Below, piece by piece: positions 1 through 9,359 of a stretch of DNA of 38,362 nucleotides. Source of the DNA: Edaphobacter sp. (GTDB taxonomy: Bacteria > Acidobacteriota > Terriglobia > Terriglobales > Acidobacteriaceae); contig JAOAPF010000365.1 of assembly GCA_025462755.1 (NCBI GenBank), forward strand, positions 1 through 38,362, written 5' to 3'. Position 1 is the first letter of the stretch. Every line of letters begins with the position of its first letter. The notes under the pieces were generated by a model. The model ran no database searches. It saw only the letters and a program-made list of their open reading frames with translations, and was not told where the DNA came from. The translations under genes were made by a program, and so were the position numbers.

Positions 1-861
1 TTCAGCGGCTGGATCTACGATCACCTGCTGCCGCATGCCACCCAGATCAAGGTGGCACATCCATTGATGCTGCGCGCGATTGCTGCAGCCAAGAAGAAGA
101 ACGACCAGATCGATGCCAGCAAGCTCGCCGACTGCCTGAGATGCGACTTCCTTCCGGAGTGCCACATGATGCCTCGAGCGATACGGGATCGAAGGCGCAC
201 GCTGAGGTACCGGCATCTGCTGGTGAGGCAGATGGTGCAGATGAAGAACCGTGTCTCTGGCCTACTGATGGAGACCGGCGTGGAGTACAACAAGCAACGG
301 CTCCACAAGGTGAGTTATTTCCGGGAACTGCTCTCCGCGAACGAGGAGGTTCCTCCGAGCATACGGCCGCTGTTGAAGCTCAGCCGGGAGACGATCGAGC
401 GCTGCCAGAAGACCGAGTACGCTCTGGTTAGTTCTCTTCAGCGCGATCCAGTGTTGGCCGACCGGATCAAGAGGCTCAGAACCGTTCCTGGCGTGGGTCC
501 GATCACGGCACTGACGTGGGCTCTGGAGATCGGGGATGTCTCACGCTTGGGCTCGATCAAGCAGGCCATCAGCTACTGCGGCCTCTGTGGAGATGAACGG
601 AGCTCGGCCGACAAGGCGATGCGTATGCCGCTGTCGAAGCAGCGCAATAAACATATCCAGCGTGCTTTGGTAGAAGCCGCCAAGTTGGCACCGAGACAGA
701 ACCACGAAATGGCTGTGATTTATGACCAGGAAAGGCAAAAAGGAAATAGCAATCGGGCGACACTTGCCGTAGCGCGGAAGATGGTCGCATATTTGCTTGC
801 CGTGGATCGGCAACAGAGAGACTTCGTGCCTGCTGAAGAACGCAGGACTACGGCGGCATAA
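1..861 (+). CDS. IS110-family transposase, 5' end outside the window
   Basis: The frame is open from base 1 to the TAA at 859-861, so the start lies upstream of the window. The protein would carry out insertion-sequence recombination. The visible N-terminal part has the IS110 DEDD-domain signature KNDQIDASKLA at about bases 97-129, which carries the later Asp residues. The C-terminal half has the Transposase_20 helix-hairpin-helix pattern VPGVGPITA at about 484-510, then GLCGDERSSADK near 580-615, where IS110 recombinases place their catalytic serine. The remaining tail is helical and ends in the usual way, so the 3' end looks intact. IS110 enzymes are guided by a structured RNA from the non-coding end of the element. 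A GTG at 52 could be mistaken for the start, but in-frame family-like sequence precedes it. Confidence 0.93.
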   Translation, partial: FSGWIYDHLLPHATQIKVAHPLMLRAIAAAKKKNDQIDASKLADCLRCDFLPECHMMPRAIRDRRRTLRYRHLLVRQMVQMKNRVSGLLMETGVEYNKQRLHKVSYFRELLSANEEVPPSIRPLLKLSRETIERCQKTEYALVSSLQRDPVLADRIKRLRTVPGVGPITALTWALEIGDVSRLGSIKQAISYCGLCGDERSSADKAMRMPLSKQRNKHIQRALVEAAKLAPRQNHEMAVIYDQERQKGNSNRATLAVARKMVAYLLAVDRQQRDFVPAEERRTTAA

Positions 862-1211
862 AATACTGCCGAAAGAAACAGGATGAACAAATGCGCAGAC
901 TGCCAGGTCCTGCATGTTGCCGACTGAGCGAAGGAGATCACATGAAGATGAAGTGCAGGCGTAACAGATATTCCCTTAAATGACTGACGGGAGTGTTGGC
1001 CTGTTTAACCGACAGGCGACCTAGTGGATGCCCTCGCCCGTGTCCGAGTTCCGTCAACACTGAAGGCGGTGATAACGAGTTTCGAAATTTGTAGGGATTT
1101 AGATCAAGTCGGCCGCATTGCCATTGTCACGTTTAAGCCGGCTGCCGCTTTTCGCCCAAAATGCCGCCCGCGCAGAAGCCAAATAAGCGTCACACCGCGG
1201 ACGGCTCCTAC
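862..1211. other. Non-coding 3' flank of the IS110 element
   Basis: About 350 bases between the transposase stop and the end of the minus-strand phosphoesterase. No convincing gene is seen. An inverted repeat GCCTGT-N7-ACAGGC occupies 999-1017. The right end of the element should lie here, but IS110 elements have weak or no terminal inverted repeats, so I cannot place the boundary. In the IS1111 subgroup the guide RNA comes from this 3' end; in the IS110 subgroup it comes from the 5' end, which is outside the window. Confidence 0.4.
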
Positions 1212-2498
1212 CTACCTATCATCCCGATCGTTGTTTCCACCTTTGCTGAACAGATCCGACATCACACTTTCACTCGCATCACAGGCGTGGTTCAGGCACG
1301 GGAGCCCAAGCCCTGCCTCGATCGACTTCAACAGCGAGAAGTGGTCATAGCGCTTGCTGCTCTGCACTCCATGCATGCCGTAGTTGGTGTCCACAATCAG
1401 CAGCACCTGGTTGGTCTCCGGAGCCGTGCTGTAGTCGTTCTCATCCCACACCACAACAATCGCGCTTCGACCACCCTTCCACACTGGCGATTTGTGGATG
1501 GCATTCACCAGGCGCTCGACCGTCACATCGCCCTGGTAGATCAGCGCCGGATTCAACCCGGCCTGAGTCCCATTGTCGGTAGGGTCGAAGTTACAGAACG
1601 GCCCGGCATTGCCGCGTCCGTGCTGATCGTTGCACTGGTTCGGGGCAATGAAAGAGAACGTGGGCACATGCCCCGAGCTAAGGTCCGCATAGAGACCGTC
1701 AGGGCCGTCCAGAGCCACCGTGTTCTTCAGGCTGTTCTCCGCGTCCCAACCCTCCTGCACGCTCTGGAAGTACACAAACGGATTGTGCTTCGCAGCATAC
1801 AACGCAACAATCCCGTCAGACGTCAGCGGAGGATTCTGGGCCGGCGGAATCTTCGTAAAGTCCGTGTTATTGGTGAAGAATCCGTCGCTATAGTTCACTG
1901 TATCGACGCTGCCGAACGGGATGCTCTCCTGGTAGCTCTTCCAACTCATCCCCTTGGCCACCAGCTGATCCGCAATCGTCTTGCCGACCGTATTCTTGTT
2001 CGCCGCAATCGACTGCTTCCCATCAATGTTGATGTCACCCGGCTGCCCTTGCGTCTCGTTCGTAAAGTCAATCGCCGGAGTAGCCGCGTCTGTGCCCACT
2101 CCCGAGATCGGACAGGTCAGCGGACTCACCGGGTTGTCGGTTGCCACAGTCCCCAAAGACAGGTTCGTCGTGCAGTTCTTGTTGTGCCAATCCGGATAGT
2201 TGTCCGTCTGCACGCCGAAGTTCGACCCACCCACAACCTCCAGGTAGTTCGTCAAACTCGGGTGCGCGATCGCGAAGTAGTTCGTCGCCACGTTATGCGT
2301 CTTCGCATACTGGTTGATAAACGGCGCATTCGGATTGTTCACGATCTGGCTGTAGCCATGGTTTTCCATCATGATGACGAACACATGATCCAGATTCGGA
2401 ACGCCCTTCGGCGCGCTACCCTCTTGAGCACACATGGTGCTCGCCAAGGCTGTAACGAATACTCCTAGAGTTGCGGTCTTGCCGGTCTTGCCAATCAT
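1212..2498 (-). CDS. Secreted phosphoesterase / acid phosphatase (PF04185-like)
   Basis: A 428-residue exported hydrolase of the alkaline-phosphatase-like fold that would cleave phosphomonoesters or diesters outside the cytoplasm. Residues 1-25 form a signal peptide (two Lys, hydrophobic run, cleavage near MCAQ). The family opening LDHVFVIMMENHGYSQI begins at about residue 37 and supplies the metal-binding EN pair. Near residue 340 is VVVWDENDYS, the counterpart of the conserved DEND metal motif, and close to the C-terminus MHG and YDHFSLLKSIE complete the active-site pattern. On the minus strand GAGGAG lies about ten bases before the ATG, supporting this start. It is divergent from the phospholipase C gene at 2958. 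AcpA-type acid phosphatase is the nearest named relative; the substrate cannot be told from sequence. Confidence 0.85.
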   Translation of the reverse strand: MIGKTGKTATLGVFVTALASTMCAQEGSAPKGVPNLDHVFVIMMENHGYSQIVNNPNAPFINQYAKTHNVATNYFAIAHPSLTNYLEVVGGSNFGVQTDNYPDWHNKNCTTNLSLGTVATDNPVSPLTCPISGVGTDAATPAIDFTNETQGQPGDINIDGKQSIAANKNTVGKTIADQLVAKGMSWKSYQESIPFGSVDTVNYSDGFFTNNTDFTKIPPAQNPPLTSDGIVALYAAKHNPFVYFQSVQEGWDAENSLKNTVALDGPDGLYADLSSGHVPTFSFIAPNQCNDQHGRGNAGPFCNFDPTDNGTQAGLNPALIYQGDVTVERLVNAIHKSPVWKGGRSAIVVVWDENDYSTAPETNQVLLIVDTNYGMHGVQSSKRYDHFSLLKSIEAGLGLPCLNHACDASESVMSDLFSKGGNNDRDDR

Positions 2499-2957
2499 TG
2501 GTGTGGTTCTCCTCTTAAGGCGAGAGCGTCAGGGCCGACGTGCTTAAGCATGCGCTACTCGACAACGAGGACGATAGACCCACATTGTTGCGTTGCCATG
2601 ACGGCAATGCTTCTGTTCCGTGAATCGCTAATTACGTACCGCGCCAAAGAATTGCAAAGCAAGACTGTTCATCACACGAAGACAATTGAGGTCAGGACGA
2701 TTCCGCGGCACTCTATTTGAGCAATGCGGATGCTGAAGCCTAGCCATATAAGGTCAAGGCGCAGTTATTTGTGAATTATGAGACTTTTCCTGGAGAGAGG
2801 ATAGAAGCCGAAGATATTTTCAGGTTGGGATCCGATCGTTTTCAGGCACATTCGACATCGGTCGCCGATTTGTCACTGTCCCGTTATCTCTTCGCAACAA
2901 CTGAAGCCTAAATTTACCGGGCAACTGATTACAAATCACTCAGCGAGGTTCCTCCCT
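2499..2957. promoter_or_regulatory. Divergent promoter region between two phosphoesterase genes
   Basis: A 459-base gap between outward-facing genes, so it must hold promoters for both. It is more AT-rich than its surroundings, especially at 2630-2800. I see no confident -35/-10 pair and no strong palindrome. Two phosphate-releasing enzymes facing each other would fit phosphate control, but I could not recognise a convincing Pho box. Confidence 0.4.
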
Positions 2958-5051
2958 GTGGCCACAGACCGCCGCACGTTCCTACAACTGTTAAGCGCCA
3001 GCGCCCTCACCGCATCCTTCCCCGCAAGCATTGCGCGCGCGCTCAGCATCTCCGCCAACGACCGCACCGGCTCCATTAACGATGTCGAGCACATCGTCTT
3101 TATGATGCAGGAGAATCGCTCGTTTGATCACTACTTCGGGGCCCTCAGAGGTGTCCGCGGATTCGGTGACCCTCGCGCAGTCACCCTCCCCACCGGAAAC
3201 CCCGTCTGGTACCAGCCCAGCGAGGGAAACAATTACGTCCTACCGTTCCATCCCGGCGCGCCCAACCTTGGCCTACAGTTCCTCCAAGATCTCGCCCATG
3301 ACTGGACTACCACGCACGCCGCCTGGAACGACGGCAATAACGATCGGTGGGTCCCACAAAAAGGCACCACTACCATGGCCCACCTCACTCGCAGTGACAT
3401 CCCTTACCATTACGCCCTGGCGGACGCCTTCACGGTCTGCGACGCCTATCACTGCTCCCTTCTCGGTCCCACCGACCCCAACCGTTACCACATGTGGACT
3501 GGCTGGGTGGGGAATGACGGTAAAAACGGTGGCCCTGTCATTGACAACGCCGAAGCCGGTTACGACTGGTCCACCTACCCCGAGCTGCTGGAAAAGGCCG
3601 GCGTCTCCTGGAAGATCTATCAGGACGTCGGCGAAGGACTCACCGCCAGCGGCTTCTGGGGATGGACCGGCGACAAACCCTACATCGGCAACTACGGCGA
3701 CAACTCGCTGCTCTACTTCCACCAGTACCAAAACGCGCCGCAGGGCTCGCCCCTCGCCGAAAAGGCGCGCACTGGCACGAACATCCTCACCTCGGGCACC
3801 CTCTTCGACATCTTCAAACAGGACGTGAGCTCGGGCAATCTCCCTCATGTCTCCTGGCTTGTCGCCCCGGAGGCCTACACGGAGCACCCCAACTGGCCCG
3901 CCAACTACGGCGCCTGGTACGTCTCCCAGGTCCTCGACATCCTCACGGCTAACCCGGAAGTCTGGAGTAAGACGGCCTTTTTCCTCATGTAAGACGAGAA
4001 CGACGGCTTCTTCGATCATGTACCCCCGCCGGTCCCTCCTATGTCCCGCGCCCAAGGCATCTCCTCGATCGACACCACCAACGAGATATTCCCCGGCAGC
4101 TCTGAAAACCAGGCCGGCCCCTACGGTCTGGGCCTGCGTGTCCCCATGATCGTCATATCCCCATGGAGTAAGGGCGGGTGGGTCAGTTCCGAGGTCTTTG
4201 ACCACACCTCGCTCATACGGTTCGTCGAAAAGCGTTTCAGCCCGCAGCATCCAGGCATTCTGGAGAACAACATCACGAAGTGGCGGCGTGCAGTCGCTGG
4301 CGATCTCACCTCAGCCTTCAACTTCGTCTCCCCAAACAGCGCGACGGTTCCTCTGCCGAGCACCGTCGCCTATCTGCCGGCCGACAACCAACGCCACCCC
4401 GACTACGTACCCGCGCCACCCGTTGATCAAACTCTGCCTAGCCAGGAGCAAGGTATACGGCCTGCCCGTGCCGTTCCCTATGAACTCCATGTCATCGGAC
4501 ACGCTGATTCCGACGAGAGCTTCCGAATCGACTTCAACAACACTGGCAAAAACACCGCGGTATATCACGTGCGTGCGGGCAACACTCAGAGCGGTCCCTG
4601 GACCTATACCGTTCACCCCGGGGCGGAGATCTCCGATACTTGGGATCTTGCGGCTACTCAGGGTGCATACGATCTTTCCGTCTACGGTCCAAACGGTTTT
4701 CTGCGGACCTTCAAGGGCAGCACCTCTGGCCAGGACAAACCCCGTCTCAACGTCACGAGCCGCTACGACGACGAGCGCTCCGGCATAACGCTCGAGATCG
4801 TCAATCGGGGCGCAGCCTGTCAGCTGAGCGTTCTCGATGTCTATAGCAAGGACCAAAGCTCTCACAGCCTGAAGGGCGGCGAAGAGCTAACCAGACACTG
4901 GAATCTCGAAAAATTCTTCGGCTGGTATGACTTTGTGGTCGAAGTCTCCACCGACTCCACATTCCAACGGCACATAGCAGGCCACGTCGAAACAGGAGAG
5001 GACAGCTGGACAGATCCGGCCATTGGCGCAGCTAAACCAGCCTCAGTGTAG
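2958..5051 (+). pseudogene. Tat-exported phospholipase C, interrupted by an in-frame TAA
   Basis: Two same-frame open segments (2958-3992 and 3993-5051) together encode a full-length bacterial phospholipase C of about 697 residues. Such enzymes hydrolyse phosphatidylcholine-type lipids outside the cytoplasm. The GTG start gives the twin-arginine signal DRRTFLQLL. Family motifs follow: HIVFMMQENRSFDHYFG near residue 36, GPTDPNRYHMWTGW near 170, then FFLM immediately before TAA at 3990-3992, then DENDGFFDHVPPP in the same frame. The family normally has Tyr before this metal-binding motif, so one base change of TAC or TAT to TAA explains the stop. Two C-terminal PLC repeats follow (around residues 510-585 and 600-685). 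Without readthrough the 344-residue product lacks part of the active site. Sequencing error and suppression are alternatives. Confidence 0.88.
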
Positions 5052-5081
5052 TCCGATAGTTCTCTGAGCACGAATGACTGA

Positions 5082-5130
5082 CTCACCTCACCACGTGAGG
5101 GAAAAGTTTTTCTCTGCGTGGTGAGGTGGG
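5082..5130. terminator. Long hairpin downstream of phospholipase C
   Basis: The arms CTCACCTCACCACG (5082-5095) and CGTGGTGAGGTGGG (5117-5130) pair over 14 bp with one mismatch. The 21-base loop contains a partly self-complementary A-run/T-run. It begins 31 bases after the phospholipase stop. A terminator is the simplest reading, though no T-run follows the right arm; a dispersed repeat unit is possible. Confidence 0.5.
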
Positions 5131-5162
5131 ATGTCGGTGGCGGCGGCATAAATGAGTGTCCC

Positions 5163-5180
5163 TGCGGATCAAAATCCGCA
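5163..5180. repeat. Perfect short hairpin in the 5' region of the nuclease gene
   Basis: TGCGGAT (5163-5169), loop CAAA, ATCCGCA (5174-5180): a perfect 7-bp stem with a tetraloop, 115 bases before the nuclease ATG. No T-run follows. Role unknown. Confidence 0.4.
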
Positions 5181-5294
5181 CGTTAAGATTGCCCTGCTGG
5201 TTGCAATATTTTGCAGCTAAGTGTTGATCTATCAATAGAAAAATTCATGCGAATGTCAAATGCCTTTTCGCGAATTGCGAAGTAGTATCTTGCC

Positions 5295-8200
5295 ATGACC
5301 TTCAACTGTTTCTCCCTTCGGCCGTTTGCGGTCCTCGTTGCGTTCTTTTCTGCCATGCTGTCGATGTCTGTAACGGCGATGGCTGCTCCTGGTACTTCGG
5401 TGGTGATCTCGCAGGTGTATGGCGGGGGCGGAAACTCTGGAGCAACGTACACCAACGACTTCATCGAAATCTTCAATCCGACGCAATCGACAGTGTCATT
5501 GGCTGGGTGGAGCGTCCAGTATGCGAGCAGCACGGGAGGCTCGTGGCAGACGACGCCGTTGCCGTCGATTTCGCTGCAGCCAGGGGAATATGCATTGATT
5601 CAAGAGGCGGTGGGTTCGGCGGGCACGACTCCGCTGCCAACGCCGGATGCGACGGGCACGATTGCGATGAGTGCGACGGCGGGCAAGATTGCACTGGTCA
5701 GTAGTATCTCGGCGCTCACGGGTTCGTGTCCGACGAGCGACCCGAATTTGTTGGACTTCGTGGGTTTCGGTACGGCGGCTAACTGCTCGCTGGGATCGCC
5801 GACCGCTACGCTATCGAACACGACGGCGGCAATTCGCACCAATGTCTGCGCGAACACAAACAACAACAACGCGGACTTCAAGGCGCTTGCTCCTGCGCCG
5901 CACAACACGGCTGCCCCATTGGCGGCTTGCGCGCCTTCGACGACGAGTGCGCCTCCGACGGTGACCGGCCTGGCTGCGCCGGCTTCGGCTTTCACGGGAG
6001 ATCCGATTCTGCTGACTGCGACTGTGGTTCCGGGAACGCTGCCGGCGAGCACAGGCATCCAGGTGAGCGGAAACCTAAGCACGATTGGCGGCTCGGCTTC
6101 GCAGAGCTTCTATGACGATGGCACCCATGGTGACGTGACCGCGGGAGACAATATCTTCTCATTCGCAGGGACGACTTCGACGACCGGGTCGTTTGCTCTG
6201 CCAGTGACGGTGACGGATTCGCAGTTGCGTTCGGGTTCAGGTTCGATTGCGCTGACAGTGACGTCGCCGCCGCCGTTCGTGACGATCGGGACGATTCAGG
6301 CGAACAAGCCTTCGACCTATGCGACGCAGACGGTGATGACGAGCGGCATCGTGATTGGAGTGAAGTCGAACGGGTTCTACCTCGAGGCGAAGAATGCGGA
6401 TACGAATCCGGCGACGCCAGAGGGAATTCTGGTCTATACGGCCTCTACCGTGCTGCCTTCGTTCGTGCAGGTAGGCGCTGAGGTCCAGGTGACGGGCAAG
6501 GTAAATACGTTTCCGGCTACAGGGCTGATCAGGGGAACCGAGATCGACGGGCCGCAGACGTTTACGCTGCTGTCGACGGGCAATCCGCTGCCTGCGCCGG
6601 TGCAGATCACGGCGGCGATGGATTCGCCTTCCGGTCCGATCACGCAGTTCTCGCGGTGCGAGGGGATGCGAGTGGCGATCAGTTCGGTGACGACGACGAG
6701 CGGCACGGATGCTTCGCTGAACGAGTCGGTGGAGACGAATACTTCAAATGGCCAGTTCTACGGAGTTGTGACGGGGGTGCCGCGGCCGTTCCGCGAGCCG
6801 GGTATCGGGGTGACCGATACCGTGTTCGGGCCGGTGCCTGCGGGCGTGCCGATCTGGGATGCGAATCCGGAGTTGCTGAACTTCGACAGCCTGGCGTTTG
6901 GCGCTCCGGCGATCAATCTGACGAGCAATGCGACGTTGACAGATGTCGTCGGCGTGATGGATATGTCGTACGGGTCGCCGCAGATTCTGATCGACAAGGC
7001 GACGCGTCCGACGGTGACCGGGCTAATGGCTCCGGTGCCGGTTCCAGTGCAGGCGCCGAATGAGTTTACCGTGGCGAGCTTCAATATGGAGCGCTTCTAC
7101 AATGATGTGGTGGATGCGGACAATCCGGGCAGCAGCGTAGTGAAAGTCACGACGGCTGCGTATCAGCGGCGGCTGGCCAAGGGCTCGCTGGCGATCCGAA
7201 ACATTCTGAACTTTCCGGACATACTCGGGGTTCAGGAGATCGAGAACATCAACGTGCTGACGGACCTGGCGAACAAGATCAGCTCGGACGCAACGGCGGC
7301 GGGGCAGGCTGATCCGGTGTATCTGCCGTATCTGTTTCTGGCGAGCGATGGCACGGGTATCAATACGGGCATGCTGGTGAAGAGCACGCGGGTGACGACA
7401 GTGAAGGCCGAGCAGCTTGGGCGGAACACGACGTTCACGAACGCGGGTGGCAACCAGGCGGTGCTGAATGATCGAACTCCGCTGGTGCTGCATGTGGGGA
7501 TCAAGCGTGGAGGCGGGCAGCCGGATTATCCGGTGACGGTGATCTCGGTGCATCAGCGCTCGTTGATCAACGTGGATGATCCGACGAGCACGGGCGCCAC
7601 GGTGCGGTTGAAGCGCGAGGCGCAGGCCGAGTATCTGGCGACGTTGATCCAGGGGTACCAGGCGGGGGGCGAGCATGTGGTTACGGTGGGCGACTACAAC
7701 GCGTTCGAGTTCTCGGATGGGTTTGTCGATTCGCTGGGCATGATTACGGGCAATCCGGTAAATCCGACGCAGGTGGTTACGCCGCCTGTTGCGGGACTTG
7801 TGAATCCTCCGTTGGTGGATCTGGTGACACTGCTGCCGGCTGCTGAGAGGCAGAGCTATGTGGAGACCGGCAGTGCGCAGGTGCTGGACCACGTGGTGGT
7901 GACGAGCGACCTGGTTCCGACCGAGACTCGGATGGTGTATGCGCATATCGATTCGGACTTCCCACTGGTAAACCTGAACGATGCGACCTCGCCGACGCGG
8001 ATCAGCGATCATGACCCTGTGGTGGCTTACTTTGTGGTTCCACCGGCTCCGACCGTCGAGGGTACGGTGCAATTGATAACGACCTCTGTGCTGAATAAAG
8101 TTTCGGGCGCCTACCAGGCGGTGGTGACGGTGAAAAACACCGGTACGGGAACGGCGCAAGCGGTGCAGTTGACCGGAGCGACGCTGGGCGGGGCAAGTGC

Positions 8201-8369
8201 CTCGGTGATTCCGCAGATAATCGGCAATATTGCACCGGGCGGCTCGGCTGCGGTGGTGGTGACCTTCCCTGCTACGGCAGGGGCATCGGGCGCTGCCGCG
8301 GTGGAAGGGCTCTCGGGTACGTTTACCGGCGCGACGTTTGGAGCGAATTTACGGGTGAGACTACCCTAG
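5295..8369 (+). CDS. Secreted nuclease with lamin-tail and endonuclease/exonuclease/phosphatase domains
   Basis: A 1024-residue exported protein. Residues 1-31 are a signal peptide ending in an AMA-A-type cleavage site. A lamin-tail domain follows (about residues 34-150; VVISQVYGGGGN, then DFIEIFNPT and LAGWSVQY), a fold often joined to extracellular nucleases. The middle (about 215-580) is Ser/Thr-rich with beta-sandwich and OB-fold-like segments. From residue 589 comes an EEP domain: FTVASFNMERFYND, VQEIENI with the metal-binding Glu, GDYNAFE near 799, and ISDHDPVVAYF near 903 with the catalytic Asp-His. The last 100 residues resemble a CARDB-like beta domain. The architecture matches ExeM/EndA-type extracellular DNases used for DNA scavenging or biofilm turnover. 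It appears monocistronic. Confidence 0.88.
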   Translation: MTFNCFSLRPFAVLVAFFSAMLSMSVTAMAAPGTSVVISQVYGGGGNSGATYTNDFIEIFNPTQSTVSLAGWSVQYASSTGGSWQTTPLPSISLQPGEYALIQEAVGSAGTTPLPTPDATGTIAMSATAGKIALVSSISALTGSCPTSDPNLLDFVGFGTAANCSLGSPTATLSNTTAAIRTNVCANTNNNNADFKALAPAPHNTAAPLAACAPSTTSAPPTVTGLAAPASAFTGDPILLTATVVPGTLPASTGIQVSGNLSTIGGSASQSFYDDGTHGDVTAGDNIFSFAGTTSTTGSFALPVTVTDSQLRSGSGSIALTVTSPPPFVTIGTIQANKPSTYATQTVMTSGIVIGVKSNGFYLEAKNADTNPATPEGILVYTASTVLPSFVQVGAEVQVTGKVNTFPATGLIRGTEIDGPQTFTLLSTGNPLPAPVQITAAMDSPSGPITQFSRCEGMRVAISSVTTTSGTDASLNESVETNTSNGQFYGVVTGVPRPFREPGIGVTDTVFGPVPAGVPIWDANPELLNFDSLAFGAPAINLTSNATLTDVVGVMDMSYGSPQILIDKATRPTVTGLMAPVPVPVQAPNEFTVASFNMERFYNDVVDADNPGSSVVKVTTAAYQRRLAKGSLAIRNILNFPDILGVQEIENINVLTDLANKISSDATAAGQADPVYLPYLFLASDGTGINTGMLVKSTRVTTVKAEQLGRNTTFTNAGGNQAVLNDRTPLVLHVGIKRGGGQPDYPVTVISVHQRSLINVDDPTSTGATVRLKREAQAEYLATLIQGYQAGGEHVVTVGDYNAFEFSDGFVDSLGMITGNPVNPTQVVTPPVAGLVNPPLVDLVTLLPAAERQSYVETGSAQVLDHVVVTSDLVPTETRMVYAHIDSDFPLVNLNDATSPTRISDHDPVVAYFVVPPAPTVEGTVQLITTSVLNKVSGAYQAVVTVKNTGTGTAQAVQLTGATLGGASASVIPQIIGNIAPGGSAAVVVTFPATAGASGAAAVEGLSGTFTGATFGANLRVRLP

Positions 8370-8384
8370 TCGCTACCCTAGTCG
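8361..8384 (+). repeat. Exact 12-bp tandem duplication over the nuclease stop codon
   Basis: CTACCCTAGTCG occurs twice back to back (8361-8372 and 8373-8384). The first copy contains the TAG stop of the nuclease gene at 8367-8369. Probably replication slippage; the protein is unaffected. Confidence 0.75.
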
Positions 8385-8456
8385 CTCCGCTATTCGCTTC
8401 GAGCTTTTACGATTTGTGTCAAAACAAAATTTGGGACCCTGAGGAAATCGACCATC

Positions 8457-8999
8457 ATGAAAAAAGCTGTACGTACACTCTCAATGTTTGCTCTGTTTGT
8501 CCTGGCGGCGACTTTGCTGCTCTCCTCCCGGACGTTTGCCGATACGATCGACTTAAGTCTGAACGCTCCGGCACAGCCGGGCACGGCGGGATCGACGGTT
8601 TCATTCGCCGCAACGGTGTCGGCGCCTGGAACGAATGGCGGGACGGTGTTCTTCAACGGGGACGGCTTCAACGTGTCTTCTCCGTTGCTATTGGACGACA
8701 GCGGATTCTTCTTTGATTTTCCCCTGAGCCTCGATCCAGGAGAGAGTTTCTCGGGGCCGCTGTTCTCGATTGCGCTGCCTTCGAATTTAGCTGCGGGTTT
8801 GTATACGGGATCGTTCGAGATCTTGGGAGGCGCGCATAGCGGTGCGTTGGACACGCTTGGCTCGGTCAATTTTCAGGTGAACGTCGCTCCCAGCACGGTT
8901 CCGGAGCCGGAGAGCCTGATGTTGCTGGCGGCCGGATTGCCCGGAATGGCGTTCCTGGTACAGAAAAAGTGGCGACGGTCTTCGGATAGCAAGGCGTAG
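8457..8999 (+). CDS. PEP-CTERM sorting-domain protein
   Basis: A 180-residue small exported protein. Residues 1-28 are a signal peptide (MKKAVRTLSMFALFVL, cleavage near TFA-D). The body is a short beta-rich domain with many Gly, Ser and Phe and no recognised catalytic motif. The C-terminus shows the exosortase signal: VPEPESLMLLAAGLPGMAFL, a hydrophobic helix, then the basic end KKWRR. Such proteins are processed by an exosortase and exported to the surface or matrix; no exosortase gene is in the window. GAGGAA lies nine bases before the ATG. The gene starts 87 bases after the nuclease gene on the same strand and could be co-transcribed. The body function is unknown. Confidence 0.85.
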   Translation: MKKAVRTLSMFALFVLAATLLLSSRTFADTIDLSLNAPAQPGTAGSTVSFAATVSAPGTNGGTVFFNGDGFNVSSPLLLDDSGFFFDFPLSLDPGESFSGPLFSIALPSNLAAGLYTGSFEILGGAHSGALDTLGSVNFQVNVAPSTVPEPESLMLLAAGLPGMAFLVQKKWRRSSDSKA

Positions 9000-9359
9000 C
9001 CGTTGGTTCTGGGGGCAGTACAGCAAATGTCGGTAAAATGTGAGCATCGAAGAAGCTCAGCCATTAAGAACCGCTCTGAGGGGTCGCCATCCGCAGAGCT
9101 TGGCACCAGCTTTACAACTCGCACTTTTTTCCAGCGGGCTTCATCAAGGCAGATGCCGATCACTACAAGTCCTTTACTCGGTGCAGGCTCATGTTGCAGA
9201 ACTCATTCAGGCTGAGGGATTGGAGAAGGAGGCAGCCTAACGGGTCGCTCAGCTAGGACAGACGACTATCAAGAGCCTCTTCCTGCTTTCGTCAGCCCGG
9301 TCTGGTACCACTCGACCCCTCTGTGCGGTTCGGCCCACAGGTTCGGTAGCGATCGACAA
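9000..9359. other. Intergenic region with possible gene remnant
   Basis: 360 bases between the PEP-CTERM gene and the end of the pyrophosphatase gene. Short plus-strand frames (66-70 codons) occur at 9003-9240. In the 9040 frame the final 20 codons look protein-like (ending AELIQAEGLEKEAA) and an adjacent frame reads FIKADADHYKSF just before, which suggests a frameshifted remnant. I do not recognise a family. Confidence 0.3.

Noticed and set aside
1024-1350. 108-codon plus-strand frame after the transposase
   Set aside because: Runs into the antisense of the phosphoesterase C-terminus and has no recognisable domain; treated as IS flank.
1161-2468. 435-codon open frame on the plus strand
   Set aside because: Antisense to the phosphoesterase gene, which has a signal peptide and family motifs. 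The translation is Arg/His/Val-rich with no domain, typical of a shadow frame.
3273-4250. 325-codon minus-strand frame
   Set aside because: Antisense to phospholipase C, spanning its stop codon; composition is low-complexity Val/Gly/Asp with no motif.
7023-8159. 378-codon minus-strand frame
   Set aside because: Antisense to the EEP nuclease domain; extremely Arg/His-rich and without family features.
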